This document shows positions 41,483 to 50,278 of a stretch of DNA of 64,000 nucleotides, piece after piece (the first letter of the stretch is position 1; each line of letters starts with the position of its first letter). The DNA lies in the NCBI GenBank assembly GCA_963728655.1, contig CAVSLD010000004.1, positions 124,001 to 188,000 of the forward strand, written 5' to 3'. Both the position numbers and the translations under genes were made by a program. The notes under the pieces were generated by a model. The model was given only the letters and a program-made list of their open reading frames with translations, ran no database searches and was not told the DNA's origin. This DNA is from Iamia sp963728655. Its GTDB lineage: Bacteria; Actinomycetota; Acidimicrobiia; Acidimicrobiales; Iamiaceae.

Positions 41483-43852
41483 CTACTGCCGGGCCATGGC
41501 GATGCGGTGGCGCTCGTCGGGGTCGACGAGGTGGTCGTGGCTGTCGTCGCCGAGATCGATCCGCACCCGGTGGATCGCGCCCGTGAACCGGCTGGTGGCG
41601 GTCGAGTAGTCCGTGCTCACGGCCGTCCCGGACTCGTAGCCGACGTCGGTGGTCTCGTCGGCCGAGAAGATCATCGGCTGGGTGGCCTCGACCCGGCCGG
41701 CGCCGACCGGCTCACCATCGTGGAGGAGGGTGACGTCGCCGCCCTTGGCCAGGCCGCCACCGTCGTAGGCCAGCTCCATGCGCACCTGGTGGGCACCGGG
41801 CGGGAGGGCCACGTCGGCCACCGTGCGGAACTCCTGGATGCCGAGCACGTTGTAGGTGAAGGTGAGCCGTCCGTCGGTCACGTAGATCGCCCAGCCCCCG
41901 AAGCGGCCGCCCTGGGCGATGATCACGCCGTCGGCCCCCGCGTCGGGGACCTCGAGGTCGGCGGTCACGGAGAACGAGCGGTTCTTGATGCTGATCACGC
42001 TGCTCTCCGACAGCCGGCCCATGCCCGGGTACAGCACCTGCGAGGTCCCGTGGATCAGCGTGGGTCGGCCGGCCATGGACGGGTCGAGGCGCTCCCCGGT
42101 GCGGTCGTCCAGGGGGAGGACGCTGTACTTGGTCGCCTCGATGAGCCACAGGCGTTGGAGCTGGGCCAGCCGCTCGGGCTGCTCGGCGGCCAGGTCCCGG
42201 GCCTGGCTGTAGTCCTGGGAGCCGTCGTAGAGCTCCCAGACGTCGTCGTCGAACGCAGGCACGTTCCCGCCGACGAGCTCCCACGGGGTCCGGTGCTTGG
42301 TCACCGCGCTCCACCCCTTGTGGTAGAGGCCACGGTTGCCGAACATCTCGAAGTACTGGAGGTCGTGGCGCTCCGGCTCGTCGGGGCCGTCGAAGGTGTA
42401 CAGCATGCTCGTGCCCTCCATGGGCGACTGCTGCACGCCGTTGACCATCGTCGGCTCCGGGAGCCCGGCCGCCTCCAGGATGGTCGGGGCCAGGTCGATG
42501 ACGTGGGTGAACTGGCTGCGCCGGCCTCCGGGCTCGTCGATGCCGCCGGGCCAGTGGACGATGGCCCCGTTGCGGGTGCCGCCCCAGTGCGAGGCGACCT
42601 GCTTGGTCCACTGGAACGGGGTGTTCATGGCCCAGGCCCACCCGACGGCGTAGTGGTTGTAGGAGTCGGGGGAGCCGAAGTCGTCCACCTTGGAGAGCAG
42701 GAACTCCGGCGTCTCGAGGGCGGCCATGCCGTTGAAGTTGGCCATCTCGTTGAAGGCGCCGTTCACGGTGCCCTCGGCCGACGCGCCGTTGTCGCCGACG
42801 ATGTAGTAGATCAGCGTGTCCTCGAGGACGCCCAGGTCCTCGATGGCGTCGATCACCCGACCGACGTGGTGGTCGGTGTGCTCCAGGAACCCGGCGTAGA
42901 CCTCCATCTGGCGGGCCAGCACCGGCTTCAGCTCGTCGGGCATGTCGTCCCAGGCCGGGATCTCCTCGTGCCGGGCGGTGAGCTCGGCGTCGGGCGGGAT
43001 CACCCCCAGCTCCTTCTGGCGGGCGAACGTGCGCTCGCGCTGCACGTCCCACCCGTCGTCGAACCGGCCCGCGTAGCGGTCGGCCCACTCCTTGGGCACG
43101 TGGTGCGGTGCGTGGGTCGCGCCCGGCGCGAAGTACAGGAAGAACGGCTTGTCGGGCATGAGCGCCTTCTGCTGGCGCACCCAGCCGACGGCCCGGTCGG
43201 CCAGGTCCTCGGTCAGGTGGTAGCCCTCCTCCGGGGTCCTCGGCGGCTCCACCGGGGTGGTCCCGTCGTAGAGGGCCGGGTCCCACTGGTTGTTCTCGCC
43301 ACCGATGAAGCCGTAGAAGGTCTCGAAGCCCCCGCCCCCCGACGGCCAGGCGTCGAAGGGGCCGAGCGGGGAGGACTGCCAGACGGGCACCTCGTGGCAC
43401 TTGCCGAACTGCGCCGTCGAGTACCCGTTCAGCTTGAGGGTCATCGCCAGGGGGGCCTTGGTGTTGGGCCGCACGGAGCTGTTGCCGGGCGCCGAGGTCG
43501 CCGTCTCGGTGATGCTGCCCATCCCCACCGAGTGGTGGTTGCGCCCCGTGAGCAGCGCCTGGCGGGTGGGCGCGCACAGCGCGGTCGTGTGGAACCGGTC
43601 GTAGGTGAGCCCGCCGGCGGCCAGCGTCTCTGCGTTCGGGGTCCGGCACGGGCCCCCGAACGCGCTGGCGGCGCCGAAGCCCACGTCGTCGAGCAGGATG
43701 ACCACCACGTTCGGGGCGCCCGCCGGCGGGCGCAGCGGCTCGATCGGCGGGTAGGAGGTCTCCGGGTCCTTGGCGTCGTAGGTCGTGAGACCCGGACCGG
43801 GACGGTCGGGGATGGGCAGCATCGACCGGGCGTGGCGGTCAGGTGTGGACAT
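41483..43852 (-). CDS. Arylsulfatase (type I, formylglycine-dependent)
   Basis: 789 residues; ATG at 43852 with GGAGA upstream. NVVVILLDDVGFG (Asp 55 and Asp 56, metal ligands) and LCAPTRQALLTGRNHHSVGMG (split here as LCAPTR then QALLTGRN) give the C-x-P-x-R sulfatase signature, with Cys 93 to be converted to formylglycine. GKCHEVPVW, FAPGATHAPHH and VGDNGASAEG are further conserved metal/sulfate-site segments. The last 200 residues form a beta-rich domain. No signal peptide is seen, so it probably acts in the cytoplasm or leaves by a non-classical route. It would hydrolyse sulfate esters. A formylglycine-generating enzyme gene at 54277-55224 could activate it. Confidence 0.93.
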   Translation of the reverse strand: MSTPDRHARSMLPIPDRPGPGLTTYDAKDPETSYPPIEPLRPPAGAPNVVVILLDDVGFGAASAFGGPCRTPNAETLAAGGLTYDRFHTTALCAPTRQALLTGRNHHSVGMGSITETATSAPGNSSVRPNTKAPLAMTLKLNGYSTAQFGKCHEVPVWQSSPLGPFDAWPSGGGGFETFYGFIGGENNQWDPALYDGTTPVEPPRTPEEGYHLTEDLADRAVGWVRQQKALMPDKPFFLYFAPGATHAPHHVPKEWADRYAGRFDDGWDVQRERTFARQKELGVIPPDAELTARHEEIPAWDDMPDELKPVLARQMEVYAGFLEHTDHHVGRVIDAIEDLGVLEDTLIYYIVGDNGASAEGTVNGAFNEMANFNGMAALETPEFLLSKVDDFGSPDSYNHYAVGWAWAMNTPFQWTKQVASHWGGTRNGAIVHWPGGIDEPGGRRSQFTHVIDLAPTILEAAGLPEPTMVNGVQQSPMEGTSMLYTFDGPDEPERHDLQYFEMFGNRGLYHKGWSAVTKHRTPWELVGGNVPAFDDDVWELYDGSQDYSQARDLAAEQPERLAQLQRLWLIEATKYSVLPLDDRTGERLDPSMAGRPTLIHGTSQVLYPGMGRLSESSVISIKNRSFSVTADLEVPDAGADGVIIAQGGRFGGWAIYVTDGRLTFTYNVLGIQEFRTVADVALPPGAHQVRMELAYDGGGLAKGGDVTLLHDGEPVGAGRVEATQPMIFSADETTDVGYESGTAVSTDYSTATSRFTGAIHRVRIDLGDDSHDHLVDPDERHRIAMARQ

Positions 43853-43915
43853 GGGAGTCTCCGGTGGTCGAGGAGGCCGGCGGGGCACCGGGTGGACGGT
43901 CGTGGGCGGATCGCC

Positions 43916-44209
43916 TCAGGCGAGGATGCGCGCCTTCTGGGTCGCGAACTCGTCGTCGGTGAGGATCCCCTGGGCCTTGAGGTCCGCGAGGTCCTTCAGC
44001 TGCTGGATGGGGTCCACGGCCGGCGCGGCTGCGGGGGGAGCAGGGGCGGGCGGGGCCTGCTGCTGGTAGGCCTGCTGGCGGTCGGCCGCGGTCTGGGCGT
44101 CGCGCCCGGCGAAGCGTGCGGCCTGGCGGCGCTGCACCCGGCCGTTGACGGCGGAGGCGGTCCCGGCGACGACGGCGGTGCGGGCCACGCCGCGGAGGAG
44201 TCCTGGCAT
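43916..44209 (-). CDS. SHOCT-domain protein
   Basis: 97 residues; ATG at 44209. A basic, alanine-rich N-terminus (TAVVAGTASAVNGRVQRRQAA) with one weak hydrophobic stretch is followed by a Gln/Pro-rich linker (QQAYQQQAPPAPAPP). The C-terminal SHOCT domain is clear: QQLKDLADLKAQGILTDDEFATQKARIL. It shares the SHOCT end with the protein at 35443-35832. It is followed by the sulfatase gene and preceded by the DUF6325-like gene, all on the same strand and closely spaced, so they probably form one operon from 45068. Confidence 0.82.
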   Translation of the reverse strand: MPGLLRGVARTAVVAGTASAVNGRVQRRQAARFAGRDAQTAADRQQAYQQQAPPAPAPPAAAPAVDPIQQLKDLADLKAQGILTDDEFATQKARILA

Positions 44210-44226
44210 CGTTGTCTCTCCTGGTC

Positions 44227-44673
44227 TCAGCCGACGCGCTCGACGGCGTCGAGCACCTCGAGCAGGGTCTGGGCGGGGATCCGCTCGCTGGCGACCACCT
44301 GGCCGCCGACGGCGTGGGCGGCAGCCACGAAGGGCTGGGCCCAGGTGTTCTCGAAGGCCACGAGGACCCCGACGGTCCCCGGCTCGAGGGCGGCGGCCGC
44401 CTGGCCCAGGTCGTCGTCGTCGAACAGACCGGCCTGGGCCCCGGCGAAGGGGGCGAAGGCCCGAGCGCCGGGGTGGTCGGGTTGGCCGAGGTCGAGCCGG
44501 CGGACGGAGCCATCGCCCGCCCGGGCCAGCAGGGCGATGTCGAACAGGGAGATGGTGCCGGCGTCGACGAGGGCGGCGAGTGCTGCGCCGGTCCCGTCGG
44601 TGGGCGCGTCCTCCGGGAGCTCGAGGAGCACGAAGTCGACCGGGCCGGGCACAGCCTCGACGACGGTGCTCAT
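44227..44673 (-). CDS. DUF6325-like protein
   Basis: 148 residues; ATG at 44673 overlaps the upstream stop as ATGA. GPVDFVLLELPEDAPTDGTG, ALVDAGTISLFDIALLAR and LEPGTVGVLVAFENTWAQPFV match the pattern of short actinobacterial proteins of the DUF1269/DUF6325 type, thought to have a ferredoxin-like fold. No enzymatic motif is apparent. It lies in an operon with a four-helix membrane protein and a SHOCT protein, an arrangement I associate with stress-induced envelope genes. Family assignment is from memory of sequence pattern only. Confidence 0.7.
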   Translation of the reverse strand: MSTVVEAVPGPVDFVLLELPEDAPTDGTGAALAALVDAGTISLFDIALLARAGDGSVRRLDLGQPDHPGARAFAPFAGAQAGLFDDDDLGQAAAALEPGTVGVLVAFENTWAQPFVAAAHAVGGQVVASERIPAQTLLEVLDAVERVG

Positions 44674-45068
44674 CGGACCATCTCGACGTCGCGGCCGTGG
44701 GCGGTGAGGGCCCAGATGATCGACACGTCGATGGCGATGAGGATCACTGCCCACACCGGGTACCAGGGCAGGAAGGCGAAGGCCGAGATGGCGCTGACCG
44801 CGGCGATGAACACGCCGATGATGCGGGCCAGCAGGTTCCCGGTGAGGATGCCGGCCCCCGTCAGGACGAGGGCGAGGCCGACGAGGAGGTGCACCCAGCC
44901 CCAGGTCGTGGCGTCCAGCTGGAAGACCCACTCGCGGCCCTTCACGTAGATCTCGTCCTCGGCGATCCCGCCGATGCCGGCCATGCCCTGGAACACGCCG
45001 GTGAGGATCAACATCCATCCTGCGAACGACGCCCAGCCGATGGCCCATCCACTCGGTTGCTCGCTCAT
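44670..45068 (-). CDS. DUF7144-type four-helix membrane protein
   Basis: 132 residues; ATG at 45068. Four transmembrane helices are visible: ASFAGWMLILTGVFQGMAGI, WVHLLVGLALVLTGAGILTG, RIIGVFIAAVSAISAFAFLP and YPVWAVILIAIDVSIIWALT. The WGWVHL motif between helices 1 and 2 is characteristic of this small actinobacterial family. It is the first gene of an operon running to the sulfatase. Two TCACCC-N5-GGGTGA palindromes lie 59 and 106 bp upstream, so it should be under that regulator's control. Function is unknown. Confidence 0.8.
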   Translation of the reverse strand: MSEQPSGWAIGWASFAGWMLILTGVFQGMAGIGGIAEDEIYVKGREWVFQLDATTWGWVHLLVGLALVLTGAGILTGNLLARIIGVFIAAVSAISAFAFLPWYPVWAVILIAIDVSIIWALTAHGRDVEMVR

Positions 45069-45126
45069 CCGTGCTCCGTTCGTGAGGTGTCACCAGCGAA
45101 GGTACGAACGGATCGGCCGAGGGTCA

Positions 45127-45143
45127 TCACCCGGCGCGGGTGA
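45127..45143. promoter_or_regulatory. Palindrome TCACCC-N5-GGGTGA, site 3
   Basis: Exact match with centre GGCGC. It lies 59 bp upstream of the minus-strand start at 45068 and 47 bp centre-to-centre from site 4, in the divergent region shared with the lipoprotein gene at 45310. Confidence 0.7.
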
Positions 45144-45173
45144 CCTCTCCGACGTGGCCCTCGCCCCCACCGA

Positions 45174-45190
45174 TCACCCCGGACGGGTGA
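45174..45190. promoter_or_regulatory. Palindrome TCACCC-N5-GGGTGA, site 4
   Basis: Exact match with centre CGGAC. It lies about 23 bp upstream of TACCGT (45213-45218), a TAnnnT -10 candidate reading towards the lipoprotein gene, so it would overlap that promoter's -35 zone. Confidence 0.7.
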
Positions 45191-45309
45191 GGCCGGCGGG
45201 CGGCGCCCGCCGTACCGTCGAGCCGCTCCCCCCGGACCCCGCTGGACCGCCGCCGGTCGGGACCGGTGGAGCACCCACAGACGGCGTCCGCCGTCGACGA
45301 GGAGGACCC

Positions 45310-45576
45310 GTGACCCGACACCGTGCCACCACCCTGATCGTCTCGGCCGCGCTCGTCGCCGGCTCGTGGTCGCTGGCGTCCTGCAGCGACGACTCCGGCG
45401 ACGGCGGCGACCCCACCACGACGACCACCGCGGATGCCAAGACCAGCGTCTCCGAGGCCGCCGACGACGCCGTCACCAGCGCGTCCGACGCCGCCGACGA
45501 CGCGGTGACCAGTGCGTCCGACGCGGCCGACGACGCCGTCACGAGTGCGTCCGACGCCGCTGGGGACGGGAAGTAG
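45310..45576 (+). CDS. Small lipoprotein with three 11-residue repeats
   Basis: 88 residues; GTG at 45310 with GGAGG five bases upstream. TTLIVSAALVAGSWSLASC is a lipoprotein signal with the lipobox LASC. After a Ser/Asp/Thr-rich stretch, AADDAVTSASD is repeated exactly three times, then AAGDGK ends the protein. The repeats have an a-d-like spacing of Ala and Val that would form a coiled-coil or long amphipathic helix outside the membrane. It could link the membrane to other envelope parts, as Lpp-like lipoproteins do, but no homology was recognised. It is controlled from the region with palindrome sites 3 and 4. Confidence 0.8.
   Translation: MTRHRATTLIVSAALVAGSWSLASCSDDSGDGGDPTTTTTADAKTSVSEAADDAVTSASDAADDAVTSASDAADDAVTSASDAAGDGK
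45457..45555 (+). repeat. Three tandem 33-bp repeats in the lipoprotein gene
   Basis: Units at 45457-45489, 45490-45522 and 45523-45555 each encode AADDAVTSASD. Codons differ at several third positions (GCC/GCG, AGC/AGT, ACC/ACG) while the protein is unchanged, so the repeat is held by selection on the protein rather than by very recent copying. Confidence 0.85.
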
Positions 45577-45593
45577 CCCCGCCGACGACGGGA

Positions 45594-47009
45594 TCAGGCC
45601 GCAGGCGGGGCGCCTGCGACCTCGGCGACGAAGTCGGCGTGGTCCCGTGCGTTCTGGTCGGCGTAGTCCGAGGCGAAGCGGGTCATCGCCCGGGCCAGGG
45701 AGCGGCCACCGCCGACGTAGGCCGAGATCGCCACCGGGTCGCCGGTGCGGGCGTGGGCCCGTGCGAGGGTGCGCCCGCACATCTGGGCGTAGCCGGCGAG
45801 GAGGAAGGGGTCCATGTCGTCGACCGCGGCCGAGCCCTTCCAGTCCCACAGCTGGCGGAAGTAGAAGTCGTGGGTGGCGGAGCCGTCGGGCGCCTCGAGG
45901 CGCTCCCAGCCCAGCAGGACGTCGCTGGCCGACTGCACCAGCTTCTGGCCCTCGACCACCCGCTGCCCGTGCTGGGCGCAGGCGCTGGGGCCGAGGTGGG
46001 CCTCCAGGACCGAGGCCTCGGCCTCCTTGACCTGGATGAGGAGCGGGTCGGTGTCGTCCCGGCCGATCATCAGGGCCACCCAGCAGCGCGTCCCCACGCT
46101 GCCGACGCCCACGACCTTCCGGGCCAGGTCGACGAACCGGTAGCGCTCGAGCAGGGTCCGTCGCTCGGGCGAGAGGGTCCGGCCGTAGGCCTCCAGGGCG
46201 TGGGTCACGAAGGCGACCTGGTCGACGTGCTCCACGCCGGTGAGCAGCTCCTCGGCCCGCACCAGGAGCGGCGGGTCGCTGACGAAGCGGGGTGCACCCC
46301 CGACGGTGGTGATCAGCTTGTCGAAGGCGCGGAGGTTGTCCTTGGCCCGCGCCTTGCGGAGGGCCCGCCGGACCCGCTTCCGGGTCTCCCGCGGGGCCAG
46401 CGCGTCGAGGGTGGCGACGGCCTCGTCGAGGCTGAGACGGGAGTACCACACGTCGAGGTAGCCGGTGCCGGCCAGCTCGGCCATCGCCGTGGCGTAGGCC
46501 CGGGTGAGCGTGTGCTGGGTGGCCTCCCGGGCCGCGGCGTCGTGGCCGTTGGCCCGGGCCGCGACCTCGACGCTGGCCACAAGGCGGGCCAGGTCCCACT
46601 CGAAGGGGCCCGGGAGGGTCTCGTCGAAGTCGTTGAGGTCGAACACCAGGCTGCGCTCGGGCGACGCGAACGCGCCGAAGTTGGCCAGGTGGGCATCACC
46701 GCAGAGCTGCACCGTGAGGCCGGTGTGCTCGCGGGTCGCGAGGTCGGCGGCGAACACGGCCGCCGCACCGCGGAAGAAGGCGAAGGGTGAGGCGGCCATC
46801 CGCTCGTGGCGGACGGGCACCAGCTCGGGCACCCGGCTGACCTCCTGCTCGGCCAGGATGGTGACGGGATCCCGCCGCGTCGGCGGCGCCTCCCACGCTC
46901 CCAGCGACGAGCGGGGCACTCGGGCCCGCACCCCCCGGCCCGCCTCGGCCCGGGCGGTGAGCGCCGGGGAGGTCGGCTCGGAGGTCGGTGGGGCGGCGAC
47001 GTCGGACAT
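45594..47009 (-). CDS. DUF2252-family protein
   Basis: 471 residues; ATG at 47009 with GAGGAGG upstream. ERMAASPFAFFRGAA is the DUF2252 signature, followed by QLCGDAHLANFGAFASPE and LVFDLNDFDETLPGPFEWDL, which resemble the catalytic loop and metal-binding Asp of aminoglycoside-phosphotransferase-like kinases. The C-terminus includes DFYFRQLWDWKGS and GRTLARAHARTGDP. The family is large, kinase-like in fold, and uncharacterised. Palindrome site 5 sits about 55 bp upstream. A convergent lipoprotein gene ends 17 bp beyond its stop. Confidence 0.92.
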   Translation of the reverse strand: MSDVAAPPTSEPTSPALTARAEAGRGVRARVPRSSLGAWEAPPTRRDPVTILAEQEVSRVPELVPVRHERMAASPFAFFRGAAAVFAADLATREHTGLTVQLCGDAHLANFGAFASPERSLVFDLNDFDETLPGPFEWDLARLVASVEVAARANGHDAAAREATQHTLTRAYATAMAELAGTGYLDVWYSRLSLDEAVATLDALAPRETRKRVRRALRKARAKDNLRAFDKLITTVGGAPRFVSDPPLLVRAEELLTGVEHVDQVAFVTHALEAYGRTLSPERRTLLERYRFVDLARKVVGVGSVGTRCWVALMIGRDDTDPLLIQVKEAEASVLEAHLGPSACAQHGQRVVEGQKLVQSASDVLLGWERLEAPDGSATHDFYFRQLWDWKGSAAVDDMDPFLLAGYAQMCGRTLARAHARTGDPVAISAYVGGGRSLARAMTRFASDYADQNARDHADFVAEVAGAPPAA

Positions 47010-47063
47010 GGCGGACCTCCTCGGCCGGGGCGGCGGGCTCAACCTAGGCACCGACCGCCGGCG

Positions 47064-47090
47064 TGTCGTCACCCCGCGGGGGTGACGACA
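47064..47090. promoter_or_regulatory. Palindrome TCACCC-N5-GGGTGA, site 5, with extended 12-bp arms
   Basis: The core is at 47069-47085. Symmetry continues outward to 12-bp arms, TGTCGTCACCCC and its complement, around GCG. It overlaps the stop codon of the upstream YrhK-like gene and lies 55 bp before the DUF2252 start. It could therefore serve as both operator and terminator-like hairpin; no T-tract is present. Confidence 0.7.
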
Positions 47091-48001
47091 GCAGGTGTGC
47101 CCTCGCCGTCGGCGGCCGACTCCACCGGCAGCAGCAGCGCGCCGACGAGGAAGCCCACGGCGCCGACGAAGGTGCCCAGGTTGACCAGGGCGATGTTGGC
47201 CGGCTCTCCGGTCGTGGTCAGGACCCTGGCCGCGACGGCAGAGATCCCGAAGGCGACCGAGCCGACCAGGTTCACCAGACCGATGCGCCACCCGACCGAG
47301 CCGTCCGGTCGGGGCCGGACGCCCCGGTTCACCTCGGACCAGGCCAGCCCGCTGGCGACGAGGAAGCACACCGAGCCGTACACGTCGGGGGCCCACACCA
47401 GCCGCCTCAGCTGGTCGACGTCGAGCCCCTCCCTCGTGGCCGCGAAGGTGCTGATGTTGAACAGCACGGTGCCCACCAGCTGCACCACCGCCGCCCACCA
47501 GTCGAGGCGACGGGGCTTCCACCGGACGAGGTGGCGGAGCCCGGGGCGGGCCGAGTCGGGCAGCACGCCCTCCCGAGCCCGGGCCGTCTCGTGGTACTGC
47601 AGGGCCGCCGCCGCCGTGAACGAAGAGGGAGCCGACGAAGAAGGTGGCCGCGGCCACGAGGTCGGCGTCCACGTGGTCGAAGTAGGGCGGCACCGAGCCC
47701 ACGGCGAAGCACAGCGACCCGAAGGCGAACAGCGCCGCCCATCCACCAGCTCGACGGCTGCGGGCGGCCGCCCCACCGGCCCTCGACCCGCCGGATCCGG
47801 TGCCCGTCCGGGAGCCGGAGCCCGAGGCCCTTGCGGTGGCGGCGCGACGACCACTCGACCTCGGTGCCGTCGGGGCGGCGCAGCAGGGCGTGGGTGGTGA
47901 ACGACAGCGGCCCCCAGGTGCGCACCACGCTCCACCCGGCGGGCAGGGTCGGGGAGGCCCCCGGCGGGCCCGGCCACGGGCGCGGCGGGGGTCACTGTCA
48001 C
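47069..48001 (-). pseudogene. YrhK-like membrane protein with about three apparent frameshifts
   Basis: GTG at 48001 overlaps the stop of the decarboxylase gene. Coding signal moves between frames near 47950, 47745 and 47620. The pieces read VVRTWGPLSFTTHALLRRPDGTEVEW, then ALFAFGSLCFAVGSVPPYFD, then LVRWKPRRLDWWAAVVQLVGTVLFN and on to TGA at 47069. They contain about six transmembrane helices and the paired G-S-x-x-F-x-x-G-S type motifs of YrhK-like proteins. The breaks lie in GC-only runs, like those in the adjacent decarboxylase gene, so sequence error is likely. Function is unknown. Confidence 0.55.
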
Positions 48002-49419
48002 GTGGCGGGTGCGGGCCTTGCCGTGGGCGGCGGCGTGCTGCGGCGCCGTCCACAGGTCGGGCTTGGTGCTGGAGCGCTGCGACCGGCTGCTCGGCCTCCA
48101 GGTCGTCCCACGCCTTGGCCAGGTCGCGGAGGAGCATGTCGATCATCTGGCGACTGAGGTCGAGGCGGACGACGACGCGCATCAGGTGCACGTCCTCGGC
48201 GTCGGGCGGGCAGGCTGTAGGCGGGCACGATCCAGCCGTCCTCCCGCAGCCGGGCCGACAGGTGGTACACGTCGAAGCCGGGGTCGCCCGTCGATCTTGA
48301 AGGTGACCACCGGCTCGGCCAGGCCCGGGGTTCAGGATCTCGAAGCGACCCGACGCCTCGAGCGCCTCGTTCAGGTGCCGGGCGTTGGCCAGCATGTTGG
48401 CCACGATCGAGGAGTAGCCGCTCGCGCCCCAGGCGGAGGAAGTTGTACATCTGGGCCTGGATCATGGCCGAGCCCCGCGAGAAGTTGAACGTGTAGGTGG
48501 GCTGGGCCCCGCCCAGGTAGTTGACGCTGAAGACCAGGTCCTCGGGCAGCTTCGACTTGTCCCGGAAGACGAGCCAGCCGACCCCCGGGTAGACGAGGCC
48601 GTACTTGTGGCCCGAGGCGTTGATCGACGCCACCTGCTCGAGGCGGAAGTCCCAGCGCAGGTCGGGCTCGGCGAAGGGGGCGACGAACGCCCCGCTGGCC
48701 CCGTCGACGTGCAGCGGGATGTCCCACCCCTTCTCGGCCTTGACCCGCACCAGGAGGTCGTTGATCTCCTCGATGGGGTCGGCCTCGCCGATGTGGGTCG
48801 TGCCCAGCACCGCGCCCACGGCGATGGTGTTCTCGTCGATGTGGGCCTCCACGTCGTCGGCGCTGAGCACGTAGCGGTCGGGCTTCATCGGGATCTTGCG
48901 CATCTCGACGTCGAAGTAGTTGGCGAACTTGTCCCACACCACGTGGGTCTCGGCCCCGAAGACGACGTTGGGTCGGTCGGTCGGGAGGCCGGCGGCCTGG
49001 CGCCGGTCGCGCCAGCTGCGCTTGTGGGCGAGGAGGCCGAGCATGATCGCCTCCGACGAGCCGATGGTGCCCACGCCGACCACCTCCGCCGGGTCCGGGG
49101 CGTGTGAACAGGTCGCCCAGCATGTGCGACGCAGGCCTCCTCCACCAGCGAGGCCGCGGGGTACTCCTCGTGGTCGATGTGGTTCTTGCGGAGGGTGTCG
49201 TGGATCAGCGCCTCGGCCTCGGGCTCCATCCACGTGGTGACGAACGAGGCCAGGTTGAGCGTCTCGCGCCCGTCGAGCATCAGGCCGGTGTGGAGCAGCT
49301 CGTAGGCCTCGTCGGCCGGCATGCCCCTCGTCGGGGAACTGGGTCGGGTCGACGTGCTCGCGGAAGCCACGACGTCCGTGGATCGGGCCGAAGGGGTCGT
49401 CGGTCGGGGTCTCGGTCAC
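47998..49419 (-). pseudogene. gadB: Glutamate decarboxylase, broken by about eight apparent single-base insertions
   Basis: GTG at 49419 with AGGAG upstream; total length (about 474 codons) equals a normal GadB. The longest intact piece carries VGTIGSSEAIMLGLLAHK, PLHVDGASGAFVAPF (PLP-ring Asp/Ala region) and INASGHKYGLVYPG with the PLP-binding Lys. Frames change near 49325, 49130, 49108, 48430, 48330, 48290, 48215 and 48080. In most cases removing one base restores homologous text, for example FPDEGMPADEAYELLHTGLM. Glutamate decarboxylase consumes a proton while making GABA and is a known acid-stress enzyme. Eight independent natural insertions with perfect residues between them are implausible, so the biological gene is probably intact. 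No GadC antiporter is nearby. Confidence 0.8.
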
Positions 49420-49468
49420 GTCGTTGCTCCTGGGTGGGGGGTGCGGCCGCCGGGTGGGGGTCGCAGGG

Positions 49469-50278
49469 TCAGCCGCCGGTGCGGACGGTGCACGGCGCGG
49501 TGGCCGACGGGGGGGCCATCATCTCCATCGACGCCGTCGTCTGCTCGATGAGCGCCGGGGTGACCCGGCCCCCGCCGCTGGCGAACGGGGTGCTCAGGGC
49601 CACCACGATGAGGAACATCACGCTGGTGAAGACGGCCGAGAGGGCGACGAGGACCCCCTGCGTGGTCGGTCCGGCCTGCAGGGTCACCACGAAGATGAGC
49701 CCCACCACGAACAGGCCCCCGCCCACCAGCAGGCCCCAGAGGAGCGGGGGCACGTGGGTCTCGGCCGCGACCAGGCGCGTCTCCCGGGCCGTCGAGATGC
49801 TCCCCACCTGGGCCACCAGGTTGGTCGCCGCCGCGGAGTGCAGCGCACCGGCCGTCGGCTGGTCGTCCTCGCCGAGGGAGGCGACGAGGTCGGCGAAGGC
49901 GGCGTCCACCTCCGGCGCGCCCTCCTTGTCCTCGAGGGCGGGCCAGTCGTACTCGGGCACGGCCCGGGAGTAGCAGATCAGCGCCCGCTGGATGCCGGGA
50001 CCGGCCTCGGGGAAGAGGGCGGCCTCCTCGTAGGCCGTGCCGATCGACGTCGCCTCGTCCCCGACGGCCTGCCGGGCGTCGGAGTACACGCCGAACAGGA
50101 ACAGGATGGAGAAGCCCACCACCACGCCGTAGGCCGTGGCGACGTAGGACAGCGTGGCGCCCCACGGGCCCGGCTCGACGTCCTCGTGGCGGAGGAGACG
50201 CCGGGCGACGTGGCACAGCCCGAAGGTGACGGCGCCGACCGCGACGAGCAGCAGGACGTTGAGCAGCACTCGGCTCAT
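49469..50278 (-). CDS. DUF4239-type membrane protein
   Basis: 269 residues; ATG at 50278. I chose this start because hydrophobic sequence begins immediately (RVLLNVLLLVAVGAVTFGL), whereas the upstream extension is Arg/Pro-rich. A second helix (LSYVATAYGVVVGFSILFLFGVY) and two near the C-terminus (LLWGLLVGGGLFVVGLIFVV and GVLVALSAVFTSVMFLIVVAL) flank a soluble middle region, ARQAVGDEATSIGTAYEEAAL. This is the bestrophin-like DUF4239 layout. Function is unknown, possibly an ion channel. Palindrome site 6 lies 231 bp upstream. Confidence 0.75.
   Translation of the reverse strand: MSRVLLNVLLLVAVGAVTFGLCHVARRLLRHEDVEPGPWGATLSYVATAYGVVVGFSILFLFGVYSDARQAVGDEATSIGTAYEEAALFPEAGPGIQRALICYSRAVPEYDWPALEDKEGAPEVDAAFADLVASLGEDDQPTAGALHSAAATNLVAQVGSISTARETRLVAAETHVPPLLWGLLVGGGLFVVGLIFVVTLQAGPTTQGVLVALSAVFTSVMFLIVVALSTPFASGGGRVTPALIEQTTASMEMMAPPSATAPCTVRTGG

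Noticed and set aside
41309..44707. Open frame of 1132 codons on the plus strand
   Set aside because: It is antisense to the sulfatase and SHOCT genes, has valine/glycine/histidine-rich shadow composition, and lacks any motif or ribosome site.
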